Shown here: positions 16,291 to 25,102 of the stretch, piece after piece
Numbering within the stretch: position 1 is the first letter of the stretch
How the letters are laid out: every line of letters begins with the position of its first letter
DNA from: Actinomycetota bacterium
Lineage (GTDB): Bacteria; Actinomycetota; UBA4738; HRBIN12
Direction: 5' to 3'
Assembly (NCBI GenBank): GCA_035697485.1
Contig: DASSCU010000024.1
Span: 1 to 64,000 of the forward strand
Length of the DNA stretch: 64,000 bases
Program-made: the position numbers and the translations under genes
Notes under the pieces: model-generated
What the model saw: the letters and a program-made list of their open reading frames with translations, nothing else
Databases searched by the model: none
Told to the model about the DNA's origin: nothing

Positions 16291-18132
16291 ATGAGCTCCA
16301 CCCCGATCGCGGAGCACGCACTGTTGTCGGATTGTCACTCGGCGGCTTTGACCACGCGGGATGGTTCGATCGACTGGCTGTGCGTGCCGAGGTTCGATTC
16401 GCCGTCGGTCTTCGGCCGACTCATCGGTACCGACGCCGGACATTGGGCCATCACCTCGGTCGAACGAGCCGAGCGGACTCGACGCTACCTCGACGGGACC
16501 ATGGTGCTCGAGACGACGGTTCGAACAGGCACCGGTCTGGCCCGAGTGACCGAGGCGATGGCACTCGATCCTGATGAACTGGGGCACGACCTCGGTCGCG
16601 ACGCGCCGGGCATCGTGGTGCGCGAGATCGAAGGCGTCGAGGGCGCGGTCACGTTCGACATGGAGTTCGCTCCCCGTCCCGACTACGGACGGGTCCGTCC
16701 GCTCCTCGCCGGCGTCGACGGTGGGCTGCTCGTGCGCGGTGGAGCCTGTGTGTTGGCACTGTCGTTCCCGGGGGCGCTGCACCCGGGTGACTCGTCGGTT
16801 TCGGCGCGGATCGTCGTTCGGGCGGGGGAACGGGTCAACGCCGCCCTCCATCACCAGCCCGAGGGTGGACGTCCGACGGTCTTTCAACCCGCCGAGATCA
16901 CCGAGCGGCTCCGCGGCACGATCGCGGCCTGGCAACGCTGGTCTGCCGTGCACCAAGCGTACGAGGGGCCCTCGGCCGACCTTGTCTACCACAGCGGCCG
17001 GGTGCTCCAGGCCCTCATGTACCAGCCGACGGGTGCCATCGTGGCGGCGCCGACGACCTCGCTCCCGGAGCACGTCGGGGGCGACCGCAACTGGGACTAC
17101 CGGTTCGCCTGGGTGCGAGACGCGAGCCTGACCCTCGACGCCCTGTGGGTCGCCGCATGCCCCGACGAGGCACACAAGTTCTTCAGCTGGATGGCAGGAG
17201 CGGTGGCCTCGGGCGTCGATGCCCACGGCGAGCTGCGGGTGATGTTCGGGGTGGGAGAGGAACACGACCTCAGCGAACGCGAGCTTCCGCATCTCGAGGG
17301 ATGGCGTGACAGCCGACCGGTTCGCATCGGCAACGACGCCTGGAGGCAGCGACAGCTGGATGTCTACGGGGAGCTGCTGGGTGCGGCTCACCGCCTCCGT
17401 TCGTACCTCGGCGCCCTCGACCCATCGACGAAGAGATTCCTTCGCGGGGTCGCCGATGTGGCCGCACAGAACTGGCGATCTGTCGACAACGGGATCTGGG
17501 AGGTGCGCGGTGAGCCGCGGCACTTCCTGCATTCCAAGGTGATGTGCTGGGTCGCGCTCGATCGCGCCATCGAGCTCGCACCGACGATCGAAGCCGGCCA
17601 TCGTCTGGACGATTGGACGGCATCACGCGACGAGATCCGTTCGGCGATCCTCCGCGACGGGTGGAACGACGACGCCGGCGCGTTCACGCAGACCTTCGGT
17701 TCCCGCCAGCTCGACGCCTCGAGCCTCGTGATGCCCATCGTCGGGTTCCTCCCTGCCGACGACCCTCGCATGCTGACCACCATCGATGCCATCGAGCGGC
17801 ACCTCACCGATGAGCGCGGCCTCGTCTTGCGGTATCGCGTCGAGGAAGCTGATGACGGCCTCGAGAGCGACGAGGGCTCGTTCCTGCTCTGCACGTTCTG
17901 GCTGGCCGAGGCGCTCGCACTCGGAGGCGAGGTCGAACGAGCTCGAGGCGTGTTCGAACGAGCAGCCGCGTATGCGAACGACGTGGGGCTGATGAGCGAA
18001 GAGGTCGACGGTCAGACCGGAGAGATGCTCGGCAATTTCCCACAGGCATTCAGTCACGTCGGGCTGATCAACGCGGCGTGGGCCATCGCTCAGGCAGAGG
18101 GCGTGGGTTCGAGCGAGCCCAGATCAGGATGA
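16291..18132 (+). CDS. glycoside hydrolase family 15 (trehalase/glucoamylase-like)
   Basis: A 613-residue cytoplasmic enzyme. The N-terminal trehalase-associated beta-sandwich (residues 1-~210, starting IAEHALLSDCHSAALTTRDG) precedes the (alpha/alpha)6 barrel. Barrel motifs are NWDYRFAWVRDAS (first catalytic-site segment), NGIWEVRGEPRHFLHSKVM (general acid Glu region) and LMSEEVDGQTGEMLGNFPQA (general base Glu region), all intact. Members hydrolyse trehalose, glucans or maltodextrins by inversion; the actinobacterial branch includes characterised trehalases. No signal peptide. A GH13 trehalose-synthase-like gene begins at the left edge of the window but is not linked to it. Leaderless start behind TACCAT. 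Confidence 0.92.
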   Translation: MSSTPIAEHALLSDCHSAALTTRDGSIDWLCVPRFDSPSVFGRLIGTDAGHWAITSVERAERTRRYLDGTMVLETTVRTGTGLARVTEAMALDPDELGHDLGRDAPGIVVREIEGVEGAVTFDMEFAPRPDYGRVRPLLAGVDGGLLVRGGACVLALSFPGALHPGDSSVSARIVVRAGERVNAALHHQPEGGRPTVFQPAEITERLRGTIAAWQRWSAVHQAYEGPSADLVYHSGRVLQALMYQPTGAIVAAPTTSLPEHVGGDRNWDYRFAWVRDASLTLDALWVAACPDEAHKFFSWMAGAVASGVDAHGELRVMFGVGEEHDLSERELPHLEGWRDSRPVRIGNDAWRQRQLDVYGELLGAAHRLRSYLGALDPSTKRFLRGVADVAAQNWRSVDNGIWEVRGEPRHFLHSKVMCWVALDRAIELAPTIEAGHRLDDWTASRDEIRSAILRDGWNDDAGAFTQTFGSRQLDASSLVMPIVGFLPADDPRMLTTIDAIERHLTDERGLVLRYRVEEADDGLESDEGSFLLCTFWLAEALALGGEVERARGVFERAAAYANDVGLMSEEVDGQTGEMLGNFPQAFSHVGLINAAWAIAQAEGVGSSEPRSG

Positions 18133-18173
18133 GGGCGACGACCTCGCGGTGGCGGGAGGGGGGTGGTGGGGAT

Positions 18174-18812
18174 ATGCCCGGGTCGGCAGGGTGGCGGGTG
18201 GCTGCGATCGTCGTGCTCGGGCTCTTCCTCCTCGGTCAACTCGTGTTCACCCTGATCGGCTTGCTCGGCTTCGGCTTGGGAGGCGGCAGTGGCCCGGAGA
18301 TCGGGCTCTTCGGGGTCGTTGCGGTCGGTGCGCTCCTGGCACTCCTGTGGCTCTTGACCGCGGTCATCGGCAGGCGCGTCCGACCGGCGACAGCGCTCTT
18401 CGCGCTCGTCGCCCCGGTTCTCGACGTCGCGCTCGCCGTGCTCATCCTCTCCGGCTCGTTGAGGCCCGCATGCACGGAACAGGAGCTGGCGATCATCGCG
18501 GAGGTCCCCACGTTCGCGGGTGCGGAGATGACGTTCGAACACGAGTCCTCGAGCGGTGCCTGCAGCGGCTCGCTCGACGTGACGGCGACGGCCGACGAGG
18601 TCGTGGCGCACTACCGGAACGAGCTCGAAGGGGGCGGTTGGACGGTCGCCATCGACGACGTGCCAACGGAAGCCCCGGAGGGCGAAGTGGTCGACGCGCG
18701 AGAACTCCGGGCCGAGCGTGACGGCGCGGTATTCACCATCGCTCTCGAGTCGTGGTCGGGCCGAACGAGCGCCGCCATCCGAGTCGACGCCTCGGCCGCA
18801 CAGGCGGCGTGA
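18174..18812 (+). CDS. membrane protein with three helices and an exported domain
   Basis: A 212-residue protein. Three hydrophobic helices (VAAIVVLGLFLLGQLVFTLI, LFGVVAVGALLALLWLL, ALFALVAPVLDVALAVLIL) occupy residues ~7-100, followed by a ~110-residue polar domain that starts with RPACTEQELAIIAEVPTF and includes VVAHYRNELEGGGWTVAID, a sequence resembling the small domains that read out as a folded sensor of unknown ligand. I do not recognise a named family. ATG at 18174 sits behind a GGAGGGGGG run; an upstream ATG at 18129 is possible. It overlaps nothing and follows GH15 by 41 bp. Confidence 0.6.
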   Translation: MPGSAGWRVAAIVVLGLFLLGQLVFTLIGLLGFGLGGGSGPEIGLFGVVAVGALLALLWLLTAVIGRRVRPATALFALVAPVLDVALAVLILSGSLRPACTEQELAIIAEVPTFAGAEMTFEHESSSGACSGSLDVTATADEVVAHYRNELEGGGWTVAIDDVPTEAPEGEVVDARELRAERDGAVFTIALESWSGRTSAAIRVDASAAQAA

Positions 18813-18839
18813 GCCTCCTCGGCGCCGCTCGCTCGTTCG

Positions 18840-19460
18840 CTAGTGAACGTCTCGCTCGACGACGCTTCGACGTTCGACGACGTCGGCGGAGTACCCAGCC
18901 GCGATCTCTCGATCGGCTCGCGTATGCATCCGGGTCCCCCAGATCCCGCCGAGCACCGCACCCAGGACCATGAGGACGGCGAACGCGACCGAACTGATGA
19001 TCGCCTCGATCGTCACGTCCTCGCCGGAGAACCAGTTCGGCAGGGAAGCCTTCGCGACGCGCAGGTCGTCGAACAGGTTGTACGTGTTGCCGGCGATCGC
19101 TCCGACAGCCGCGAGCACCACGCCCAGCACGATGAACCACAGGGCGACCATGAACCCGTTCAGCGCGCCGTTGTATCGCGCCATACGGCCGGCGGCCCAG
19201 CCCCCCAGCAGGAAGGCGAGGAAGATCACCACGCCCGCGGTGATCAGCGCCCCGAGCGACAGCTCTTCCTCGTTGCCCTCGACCCCGGTCTGGAAGGCGA
19301 TGGCCCCGATCGCCGCGGAGGCGAGCCCGGCGAGCAGGAGGAGCGCCGCCAAGGCGACGAGCATCCCCGCGAGGCTCGCCGGCAGATCCTTGCCGCCGAA
19401 CCGCTCTCGAGCTGCATCCACGCCACCGATATCGCGGCGGTCACGTTCGAGATCGGACAT
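18840..19460 (-). CDS. hypothetical four-helix membrane protein
   Basis: A 206-residue protein with a polar N-terminus (MSDLERDRRDIGGVDAARER) and four hydrophobic segments: LAGMLVALAALLLLAGLASA, LITAGVVIFLAFLLGGWAAG, FMVALWFIVLGVVLAAVGAI and IISSVAFAVLMVLGAVLGGI. The GGWAAGRMARYNGALNG loop between helices 2 and 3 is characteristic of a group of actinobacterial TIGR04086/YrzE-like small membrane proteins, function unknown. AAAGGA eight bases before the ATG at 19460. The C-terminus is charged and cytoplasmic. Confidence 0.75.
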   Translation of the reverse strand: MSDLERDRRDIGGVDAARERFGGKDLPASLAGMLVALAALLLLAGLASAAIGAIAFQTGVEGNEEELSLGALITAGVVIFLAFLLGGWAAGRMARYNGALNGFMVALWFIVLGVVLAAVGAIAGNTYNLFDDLRVAKASLPNWFSGEDVTIEAIISSVAFAVLMVLGAVLGGIWGTRMHTRADREIAAGYSADVVERRSVVERDVH

Positions 19461-19798
19461 CGTCCCGTCCTTTCGGTCTTCGTTCCTGGCCGTGCGGCCG
19501 CCAGATGTCCTACCCGCGGATATCAAAGCTCAATCCGCGCGCGACGGTGGGACTCGCCCACGTTCGTCGCTGCGCCTTGAGCGCTGCTGCCCCGCAAGGA
19601 CGAAAACGATTCGAGCGCAAGAGCCGAGGGCGCGCCGCGGTGTGGGGAGAACTTCCGACTCGCGCATGACGGCGCACCGCGCTACCGTCCGACGGGTCGG
19701 CACCTGTCGCGATTCGCGCGAAGTGACTGACCCCGGCGGCCCGCCTCCTGGGCCTTCTTGCTCCCTCGGATCGCTGATCCAGCGAACGGAGGAGCACC
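19461..19798. other. intergenic stretch, promoters only
   Basis: About 340 bases between divergent genes. I see no gene. A TACCGT at about 19682 could be the -10 box of the haloperoxidase-like gene, giving a leader of roughly 110 bases. Confidence 0.35.
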
Positions 19799-21172
19799 AT
19801 GAGGAGTCGCACGATCCTCGCGATCGTCGCGGTGACGATCGCGGCAGCGTTCCCAGCATGGACGACGGCAGCGGCCCCGCTTCGGCTCCTCGGCTCGCCT
19901 CGCCAAGGATCGACAGCCGATGCGGTCATCACCTGGAATGAGAATGCCGGACAGGCAGCGATCGCGGCGTGCATCGCTCCTACCGGCAACCCGCTCCACG
20001 AGTCGCGCATGTACGCCATGATGCATGTGGCGATCCATGACGCCCTGAATGCGATCGACCGACGATCTCAGCCATACGCGTTCCGTGGTGGTACGAACCG
20101 TCCGGTGTCTCCCAACGCCGCAGTCGCCACGGCCGCGCGAGATGTCCTCGTTCCCCTCTTGAGCGAACTCCCTGACCCGTTCCCTCAGGAGTGCATCGAC
20201 GCGGGCGTCGCGAGCGTGGAAGCGGACTATGCGGCCGCGCTCGACGCTATCCCGGATGGGGCGGCCAAGAGCAGGGGAATGAGGAAGGGGGCAAAGGCAG
20301 CCGCGGCCATCCTCTCGCTCCGAGCCTCGGACGGGTCAGACACTCCGCTGTTGGACACCGCGTATCCTCAGGGCACCGATCCCGGCGAGTACCGGTTCAC
20401 GCCCGGAACCCCGTTCGCCTTCGCTCCCGGCTGGGCCGACGTGACCCCGTTCGTGCTGCGAGAGAGCTCGCAGTTCCGCCCGAGTGCGCCGTACCGAGTG
20501 ACCAGCGAGGGATACACGAAGGACTTCCGTCAGGTGAAGCGGCTCGGTGGCGACAACACCTCCACACCCAGCGACCGCACAGCCGCGCAGACCGAGATCG
20601 CCTTGTTCTGGGTCGAGAGTTCACCGTTGCAGTGGAACCGGATCGCCAGAACCGTGTCCGCCGACAGGGACCTCGACCTGTGGGAGAACGCGCGACTGTT
20701 CGGTCTGCTCAACCTCGCCATGGCCGATGGCTACATCGGCTCCTTCGAGACCAAGTACCTCTACAACTTCTGGCGTCCCGTCACGGCGATCCGAAACGCC
20801 GATACCGACGGCAACCCCAACACCAACGTCGACGCGGACTGGACCCCGCTGGTGCAGACTCCTCCCATCCCTGATTACGACTCGGCACACAGTGTCGAAG
20901 GCGGTGCAGCGGCCCAGGTCCTCCGTCGGTTCTTCGGGACCGACGAGATCAACTTCGAGACCTGCAGCTTGACGCTTCCTGCCGGAAGCACGTGCGATGA
21001 CATGGCGTCGGTGACGCGTTCGTATTCGAGCTTCTCCGAGGCAGCGGACGAGAACGCGTTCGCCCGCGTCCTGGTGGGTTTCCATTTCCGGAAGGCGTGC
21101 CAGGTGGGCGTCCAGCACGGCCGCGAGATCGCCGACCGCGCTTTCAGGCTGTTCTTGCGTCCCGTCCACTAA
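19799..21172 (+). CDS. secreted vanadium-dependent haloperoxidase / PAP2-like protein
   Basis: A 457-residue exported protein with a signal peptide (ILAIVAVTIAAAFPAWTTAAA). The fold is that of vanadium haloperoxidases, with the anion-binding residues in order: Lys and Arg of ETKYLYNFWRPVTAIR (about 318 and 325), the Ser-x-His motif as DSAHS (about 362-364, Ala replacing the usual Gly) and Arg/His in VGFHFRKACQVGVQHGREI. The SAH variant is found in bacterial homologues, and the reaction may be haloperoxidation or phosphatase-like. GGAGGAG five bases before the ATG. Its stop overlaps that of the convergent lipoprotein gene. Confidence 0.85.
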   Translation: MRSRTILAIVAVTIAAAFPAWTTAAAPLRLLGSPRQGSTADAVITWNENAGQAAIAACIAPTGNPLHESRMYAMMHVAIHDALNAIDRRSQPYAFRGGTNRPVSPNAAVATAARDVLVPLLSELPDPFPQECIDAGVASVEADYAAALDAIPDGAAKSRGMRKGAKAAAAILSLRASDGSDTPLLDTAYPQGTDPGEYRFTPGTPFAFAPGWADVTPFVLRESSQFRPSAPYRVTSEGYTKDFRQVKRLGGDNTSTPSDRTAAQTEIALFWVESSPLQWNRIARTVSADRDLDLWENARLFGLLNLAMADGYIGSFETKYLYNFWRPVTAIRNADTDGNPNTNVDADWTPLVQTPPIPDYDSAHSVEGGAAAQVLRRFFGTDEINFETCSLTLPAGSTCDDMASVTRSYSSFSEAADENAFARVLVGFHFRKACQVGVQHGREIADRAFRLFLRPVH

Positions 21173-21555
21173 CACCCGTCTCCGAGGCACTCCTCCTGGA
21201 AGACCTCGTCGCCGTCGGCGGTGCCCACGAACGAGCCGCGCACCGCGTTGCCGATCTCCGCCGACCCCGTCGTCGCCTCGCCTTCCAGCACGAGCTCCTC
21301 ACCCTCGGTCGACGATCCGGTGCATCGCACCTCGATGCGCTCCGCGCCCCCACTGGACGAGGCCTCGCAGTCGAGGGTCCCGTCCACCTCGAAGCTCTCG
21401 CGCTCGAAGGCTCCGGCACCCGCGGCGGCGGCGATGTTGCGAACCACCGCCTCGGTGCCCTGGTCGACGAGGTCACCTCGCTGATCCTCGGTGCACGAGA
21501 TGCCGGCGAACCCCAACAGCACGACGGCAGACACGACAGTCACCCGTCCGATCAC
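21169..21555 (-). CDS. DUF4333-like lipoprotein
   Basis: A 128-residue protein with an N-terminal hydrophobic segment ending FAGISC, a plausible but non-ideal lipobox (Gly at -3), then a mature domain with VDGTLDCEASSSGGAERIEV and CTGSSTEGEELVL that matches the Cys-pair layout of DUF4333 proteins (small exported beta domain of unknown role). I place the start at GTG 21555, where GGAGA lies nine bases upstream. It follows ku by 128 bp on the same strand and could be the last gene of that operon. Confidence 0.6.
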   Translation of the reverse strand: MIGRVTVVSAVVLLGFAGISCTEDQRGDLVDQGTEAVVRNIAAAAGAGAFERESFEVDGTLDCEASSSGGAERIEVRCTGSSTEGEELVLEGEATTGSAEIGNAVRGSFVGTADGDEVFQEECLGDGC

Positions 21556-21683
21556 GAGTCCATCTCCATCCCTCTCGCCCTCCAGGTTGTCGATGTGGCC
21601 ATACCCAGATGGGTCGCGGCTCACTCGGACCAGAGGATCCCGCCGCGACCAGGACCGCCATGGGCGAAGGATGAGATGACGAC

Positions 21684-22634
21684 TCAACCCGTGTGCCCGT
21701 GCGAACGCCCGCCGCCCAGGCGCGCCTGTTTCGCGTCTTCCACGCTGCGCTTGAGCGCCTCCATCAGCTCCTCGACCCGTGAGGGCGGAGATGTCGTATC
21801 CGTCTCGGTCTCAGCCGTCTCGACAGGCGCCTTCTCCGCGATGAGGCGCAGGAGCTCGTCGCGGTACTCGTCGGCATACCGATCCGGATCCCACGACGTC
21901 GCGAGCATCTCGACGAGCTGCTCCGCCAGGCGCAGCTCTCGTTCCGAGACCTCCCCGTCGAGGGGTGACAGCACCTCTGCCGGCGCTCGCACCTCGTCAC
22001 CGAAGTAGAGCGTCTCGAGCACGAGCGCTTCCTCGGTGGAACGCACCGCGACGAGGTGTGGCTTGGTTCTGAGCACGAAGCGGCCGATGCCGACGCGCTC
22101 GGTCCGTTCGAGCGCGAGCTGCAGCAGTCGGTACGGCTTCGAGGCGTCTCGACGAGGAGCGAGGAAGTAGCTCTTTTCGAAGAACACGGGATCGATCGCC
22201 TCGAGCTCGACGAAGTCCTCGAGTTCGATCGTCGAGCTCCTCGATGGACGGACCTGCTCGATCTCCTCCTGCTCGAGCATCGCGAACCGTCCAGGTTCCA
22301 CCTCGTAGCCACGGACGAGTTCGCCGTAGGCGAGCTCACGGTCCGATCGTTCGGCCTCGGCACCCGTGGCCGGGGAGACGTCTCCTCGCGACCCAGCGAC
22401 TCCTGGCATCGGGACGTCCGCGCCGCCCGCCTCGACGTCCACGAGCCCGCCTTCCGGTGGCAGAGCGCCGGTCCCGGAGAGCGGCTCCTCCGCGAATCTG
22501 CGGTAGCGGACCCGGCGACCCTCTCGATCGAAGAGGTGGAAGCGGACATCTTTCGGACTCGTCGCGGGATAGAGGGCCACGGGGATCGACACCAATCCGA
22601 ACGAGAGGGTCCCGGTCCACACGGCTCGAGGCAT
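21684..22634 (-). CDS. ku: Ku protein (non-homologous end joining)
   Basis: Bacterial Ku binds DNA ends as a homodimer ring and recruits ligase D. The 316-residue protein starts MPRAVWTGTLSFGLVSIPV and carries SPKDVRFH, LVRGYEVEPGRFAML, DPVFFEKSYFLAP, PYRLLQLALE, IGRFVLRTKPHL and ALVLETLYFGDEV, all core features. Between residues ~50 and 98 there is an unusual Gly/Ala/Glu-rich insertion (PLSGTGALPPEGGLVDVEAG and on) where standard Ku has a short VC/DGEEV loop. The C-terminus is Lys/Arg-poor. It begins 9 bp after the kinase stop, so it is likely co-transcribed with the two-component system. No ligD lies in the window. Confidence 0.93.
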   Translation of the reverse strand: MPRAVWTGTLSFGLVSIPVALYPATSPKDVRFHLFDREGRRVRYRRFAEEPLSGTGALPPEGGLVDVEAGGADVPMPGVAGSRGDVSPATGAEAERSDRELAYGELVRGYEVEPGRFAMLEQEEIEQVRPSRSSTIELEDFVELEAIDPVFFEKSYFLAPRRDASKPYRLLQLALERTERVGIGRFVLRTKPHLVAVRSTEEALVLETLYFGDEVRAPAEVLSPLDGEVSERELRLAEQLVEMLATSWDPDRYADEYRDELLRLIAEKAPVETAETETDTTSPPSRVEELMEALKRSVEDAKQARLGGGRSHGHTG

Positions 22635-22643
22635 GTCCGACCC

Positions 22644-23840
22644 TTACCCTCCCCCGGTTCTGCCCACGCCGTCATGAACGACGGGAAGGGTGAAGCTGAT
22701 CGTCGTTCCTGGCGAACCTTCCCTCGCGTTGTCCGAGGCCACGGAGATCGTGCCCCCATGCGCCTGCACCAGACCGCGAGCGATCGCCAAGCCGAGACCG
22801 GTGCCGCCGGAATCGGACGTCTTGACGAAGCGGTCGAAGACGACGGGCAGCATCTCGTCGGCGATCCCGGTTCCGGTGTCGGCGACGCGAAACATGATCG
22901 CCGCGGCGTCGCCGAGCGATGCCTGAGACGCTGCAACCTCGATGCGTCCTCCTCGCGGCGTGTGTCGTAGCGCGTTCTGCAGCACGTTCGAGAGCACCTC
23001 GCCGATCCGTAGAGCATCGACCTCGATCGTCGGCAGGTCGCCCGGGATGTGTGACACGAGCGCGACCCCGCGCTCCTCAGCCTCACCGATGAACGATGCC
23101 ATCGCATCATCGATCAGCGCGCGAGGCGCGATCGACTCTCGGTGGAGCACGAGTGCGCCGGCCTCGGCTGTCGACAGCGTGCGGAGATCGTCCAACAACC
23201 TCCCGAGGACGTCGGTCTCGGCGAGCACGGTGCGCAGGTGATGCGGATCCGCCGGATAGAGGCCGTCGAGCATCGCCTCGACGTTGCCGCGGATCACGGC
23301 CAGCGGGGTCCGCAGCTCGTGCGCGAGGTCGGCGAGCAGCTCACGACGCCGCTCCTCATCGGTTTCCAGACGCCCGGCCATGCGATTGAACGCCTCCGCG
23401 AGCTGTCGATCGTCTCTCCCGCCCCGAACCTCGACCCGAGCGGAGAGATCGCCGTCCGCGACGCTGCCCACGGCCTCCATCACGTCGCCGACCGGACCGG
23501 CCGTCCGGCGCACCCCGCGCATCACGAAGACGAACGCGACGACCAGCCCCACCAGCACGAAGAGCGGGAAGGGGAAGAACGCCGGAGGCCCGTCTCCCTG
23601 CCCCCGATCCCACCCCCCGCCGAAGATCCATCCGAGCACCCAGCCGGAGACGACCAAGAGCAGCACGAGCGCTCCGACACCGATCAGCACCCGTCGCACG
23701 AATCTCCGGCGCATGCCACCCCACGATCCCCACCCCCCGTGCGGTGGGAACGGCTCTCCCTCGGGCCACCAGGGTGGCCGTCCGCCGCCCCACGGCGGCT
23801 CGCCTGCGCCGCCGCGTCGCCCGCTGTGACGCTCACCCAT
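22644..23840 (-). CDS. sensor histidine kinase (HAMP-HisKA-HATPase)
   Basis: A 398-residue membrane kinase. The first 43 residues are Gly/Trp/Pro-rich (GEPPWGGGRPPWWPEGEPF), then two helices (VLIGVGALVLLLVVSGWVLG and FPLFVLVGLVVAFVFVM) with almost no external loop between them, a HAMP domain (~110-160), HisKA with phospho-acceptor His174 in LADLAHELRTPL, and an ATPase with N box NVLQNALRHT, G1 VADTGTGI, F box FDRFVK and G2 GGTGLGLAIA. The signal is likely sensed in the membrane or by a partner, perhaps the Gly/Trp-rich protein two genes upstream. Its start overlaps the regulator stop by 8 bp. Confidence 0.93.
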   Translation of the reverse strand: MGERHSGRRGGAGEPPWGGGRPPWWPEGEPFPPHGGWGSWGGMRRRFVRRVLIGVGALVLLLVVSGWVLGWIFGGGWDRGQGDGPPAFFPFPLFVLVGLVVAFVFVMRGVRRTAGPVGDVMEAVGSVADGDLSARVEVRGGRDDRQLAEAFNRMAGRLETDEERRRELLADLAHELRTPLAVIRGNVEAMLDGLYPADPHHLRTVLAETDVLGRLLDDLRTLSTAEAGALVLHRESIAPRALIDDAMASFIGEAEERGVALVSHIPGDLPTIEVDALRIGEVLSNVLQNALRHTPRGGRIEVAASQASLGDAAAIMFRVADTGTGIADEMLPVVFDRFVKTSDSGGTGLGLAIARGLVQAHGGTISVASDNAREGSPGTTISFTLPVVHDGVGRTGGG

Positions 23841-24519
23841 CGGCGAACCGGTATCCGATGCCGTGCACGGTGAGCACGTAGCGCGGCTTTCTCGTGTCGG
23901 GCTCGATCTTGCGGCGAAGGTTCTTCACGTGCGCATCGATCGCCCGCTCGTACGACTCGATCGCCATGCCATGGATCGCATCGAGGAGCTGGCCGCGGGT
24001 GAACACGCGTCCCGGTTCGCGCGCGAGGGTCACCAGCAGGTCGAACTCCGTCGGCGTGAGCTCGACCGCCTCGCCCCCGACCGCCACTCGCATCCGCATC
24101 AGGTCGACCTCGAGATCGCCCACGCGCAGCAGCTCGGCCTTCGTGCCGGTGACGGGGTCCGTTCGGCGCAGGACCGCCCTGACGCGAGCCACGAGCTCCT
24201 TCGGGCTGAAGGGCTTCACCACGTAGTCGTCGGCCCCCAGCTCCAGCCCCGCGATGCGATCGGACTCCTCGCCGCGGGCCGTCACCATCACGATCGGCAC
24301 CGAGGAGCTCCGCCGAAGCTCGCGGGCGACGTCGAGCCCGTCGATGCTCGGGAGCCCCAGGTCCAGCACGACGAGATCCGGCCTCTCGCCCCGCGCCGCG
24401 GCGAGCGCAGCCGAGCCGTCGGCGACCAGCGTCACGCGGAACCCGGCGTCCTCGAGGTAGTCGCGCACGAGGCGCGAGATCTTCATCTCATCGTCGACGA
24501 CCAGGATGTGGCGGGGCAC
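23833..24519 (-). CDS. OmpR/PhoB-family response regulator
   Basis: A 228-residue regulator. The receiver domain has the acidic pair DDE (9-11), phospho-acceptor Asp53 in VVLDLGLPSIDG, Thr80 and Lys102 (DDYVVKPFSP). The C-terminal winged helix (about 125-228) has ELTPTEFDLLVTLAREPGRV and the YERAIDAHVKNLRRKIEP recognition helix, ending YRFADG. The GTG at 24519 has AGGAGGA upstream, so the longer frame is not the gene. It is co-transcribed with the kinase (8-bp overlap) and Ku. Targets unknown; promoters of this operon and of 25102 are plausible. Confidence 0.94.
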   Translation of the reverse strand: MPRHILVVDDEMKISRLVRDYLEDAGFRVTLVADGSAALAAARGERPDLVVLDLGLPSIDGLDVARELRRSSSVPIVMVTARGEESDRIAGLELGADDYVVKPFSPKELVARVRAVLRRTDPVTGTKAELLRVGDLEVDLMRMRVAVGGEAVELTPTEFDLLVTLAREPGRVFTRGQLLDAIHGMAIESYERAIDAHVKNLRRKIEPDTRKPRYVLTVHGIGYRFADG

Positions 24520-24570
24520 GGCGTCGTCCTCCTGTGGGACGGTGCTCAGTCTGACATCGAACGCGAGGCG

Positions 24571-24599
24571 GGAGCGGAGCCGTGTCCGGCCTCCGCTCC
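24571..24599 (-). terminator. hairpin between the Gly/Trp-rich gene and the response regulator
   Basis: GGAGCGGAG (24571-24579) and CTCCGCTCC (24591-24599) form a perfect 9-bp stem with an 11-base loop. On the minus strand it follows the upstream gene by about 40 bases and precedes the regulator gene; it could attenuate read-through. No U-run. Confidence 0.35.
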
Positions 24600-24637
24600 G
24601 GGGCGCCTTCCTCGCGTTCGTGAGAGCCGTCGAGCGA

Positions 24638-25102
24638 TCAGGCGGCCGCCGTCGGGGACGGCGGCGCCTCCGGGTCGGGCCGAGACGCGCTCCCGCCCGA
24701 CTCGTGCATCTCCCTGTGCCAGGCCTCCGCCCTCGAGCGCCATTCGTCACGCGGACCGCCCGGCCCCCAACCGCCGGGGCCGTCTTGGGGTCCCCAACCA
24801 CGGCCGGGCCCCCAACCGCCGCCACGCCACACGAGGGCGCGTACGAGCAGGATCACCCCGATCACGAACAAGGGGAAGAGCAGGAACCCGAAGGGGAAGA
24901 ACCCGCCGTGACCCCAGCCCCCGTAACCGAAGCCGGGACCGACCACGCGAACGACGTCGGAGCCGTCGGGCGCCGTTGTCTCGAGCGTTTGGATCTGTTG
25001 CGCCACACCGTGAGCTTCGCCGGCGTTGTACGCGCCGACCGCGATGCCGACCCCGGCCAGCACGATCAATGCCGCCGCGAGGATCATCGTTCCTCGTCTC
25101 AT
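24638..25102 (-). CDS. Gly/Trp-rich small membrane protein upstream of the two-component system
   Basis: A 154-residue protein. It has a signal-anchor helix (MILAAALIVLAGVGIAVGAY), a short external segment containing VVRVVGPGFGYGGWGHGGFF, a second helix (FGFLLFPLFVIGVILLVRAL) and a cytoplasmic tail rich in Gly, Trp and Pro (WGPGRGWGPQDGPGGWGPGG). The end (RSRAEAWHREMHESG) resembles the helix of small SHOCT-like tails. GGAGGAGGTC eight bases before the ATG at 25102. It reads in the same direction as the response regulator 118 bp downstream; the kinase shares its Gly/Trp-rich style, so the two may interact. No named family. Confidence 0.7.
   Translation of the reverse strand: MRRGTMILAAALIVLAGVGIAVGAYNAGEAHGVAQQIQTLETTAPDGSDVVRVVGPGFGYGGWGHGGFFPFGFLLFPLFVIGVILLVRALVWRGGGWGPGRGWGPQDGPGGWGPGGPRDEWRSRAEAWHREMHESGGSASRPDPEAPPSPTAAA

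Noticed and set aside
16389-16399. A GGTTCGATTC string like a tRNA T-loop.
   Set aside because: It lies within the GH15 coding sequence (PRFDS) and no acceptor or anticodon stems flank it.
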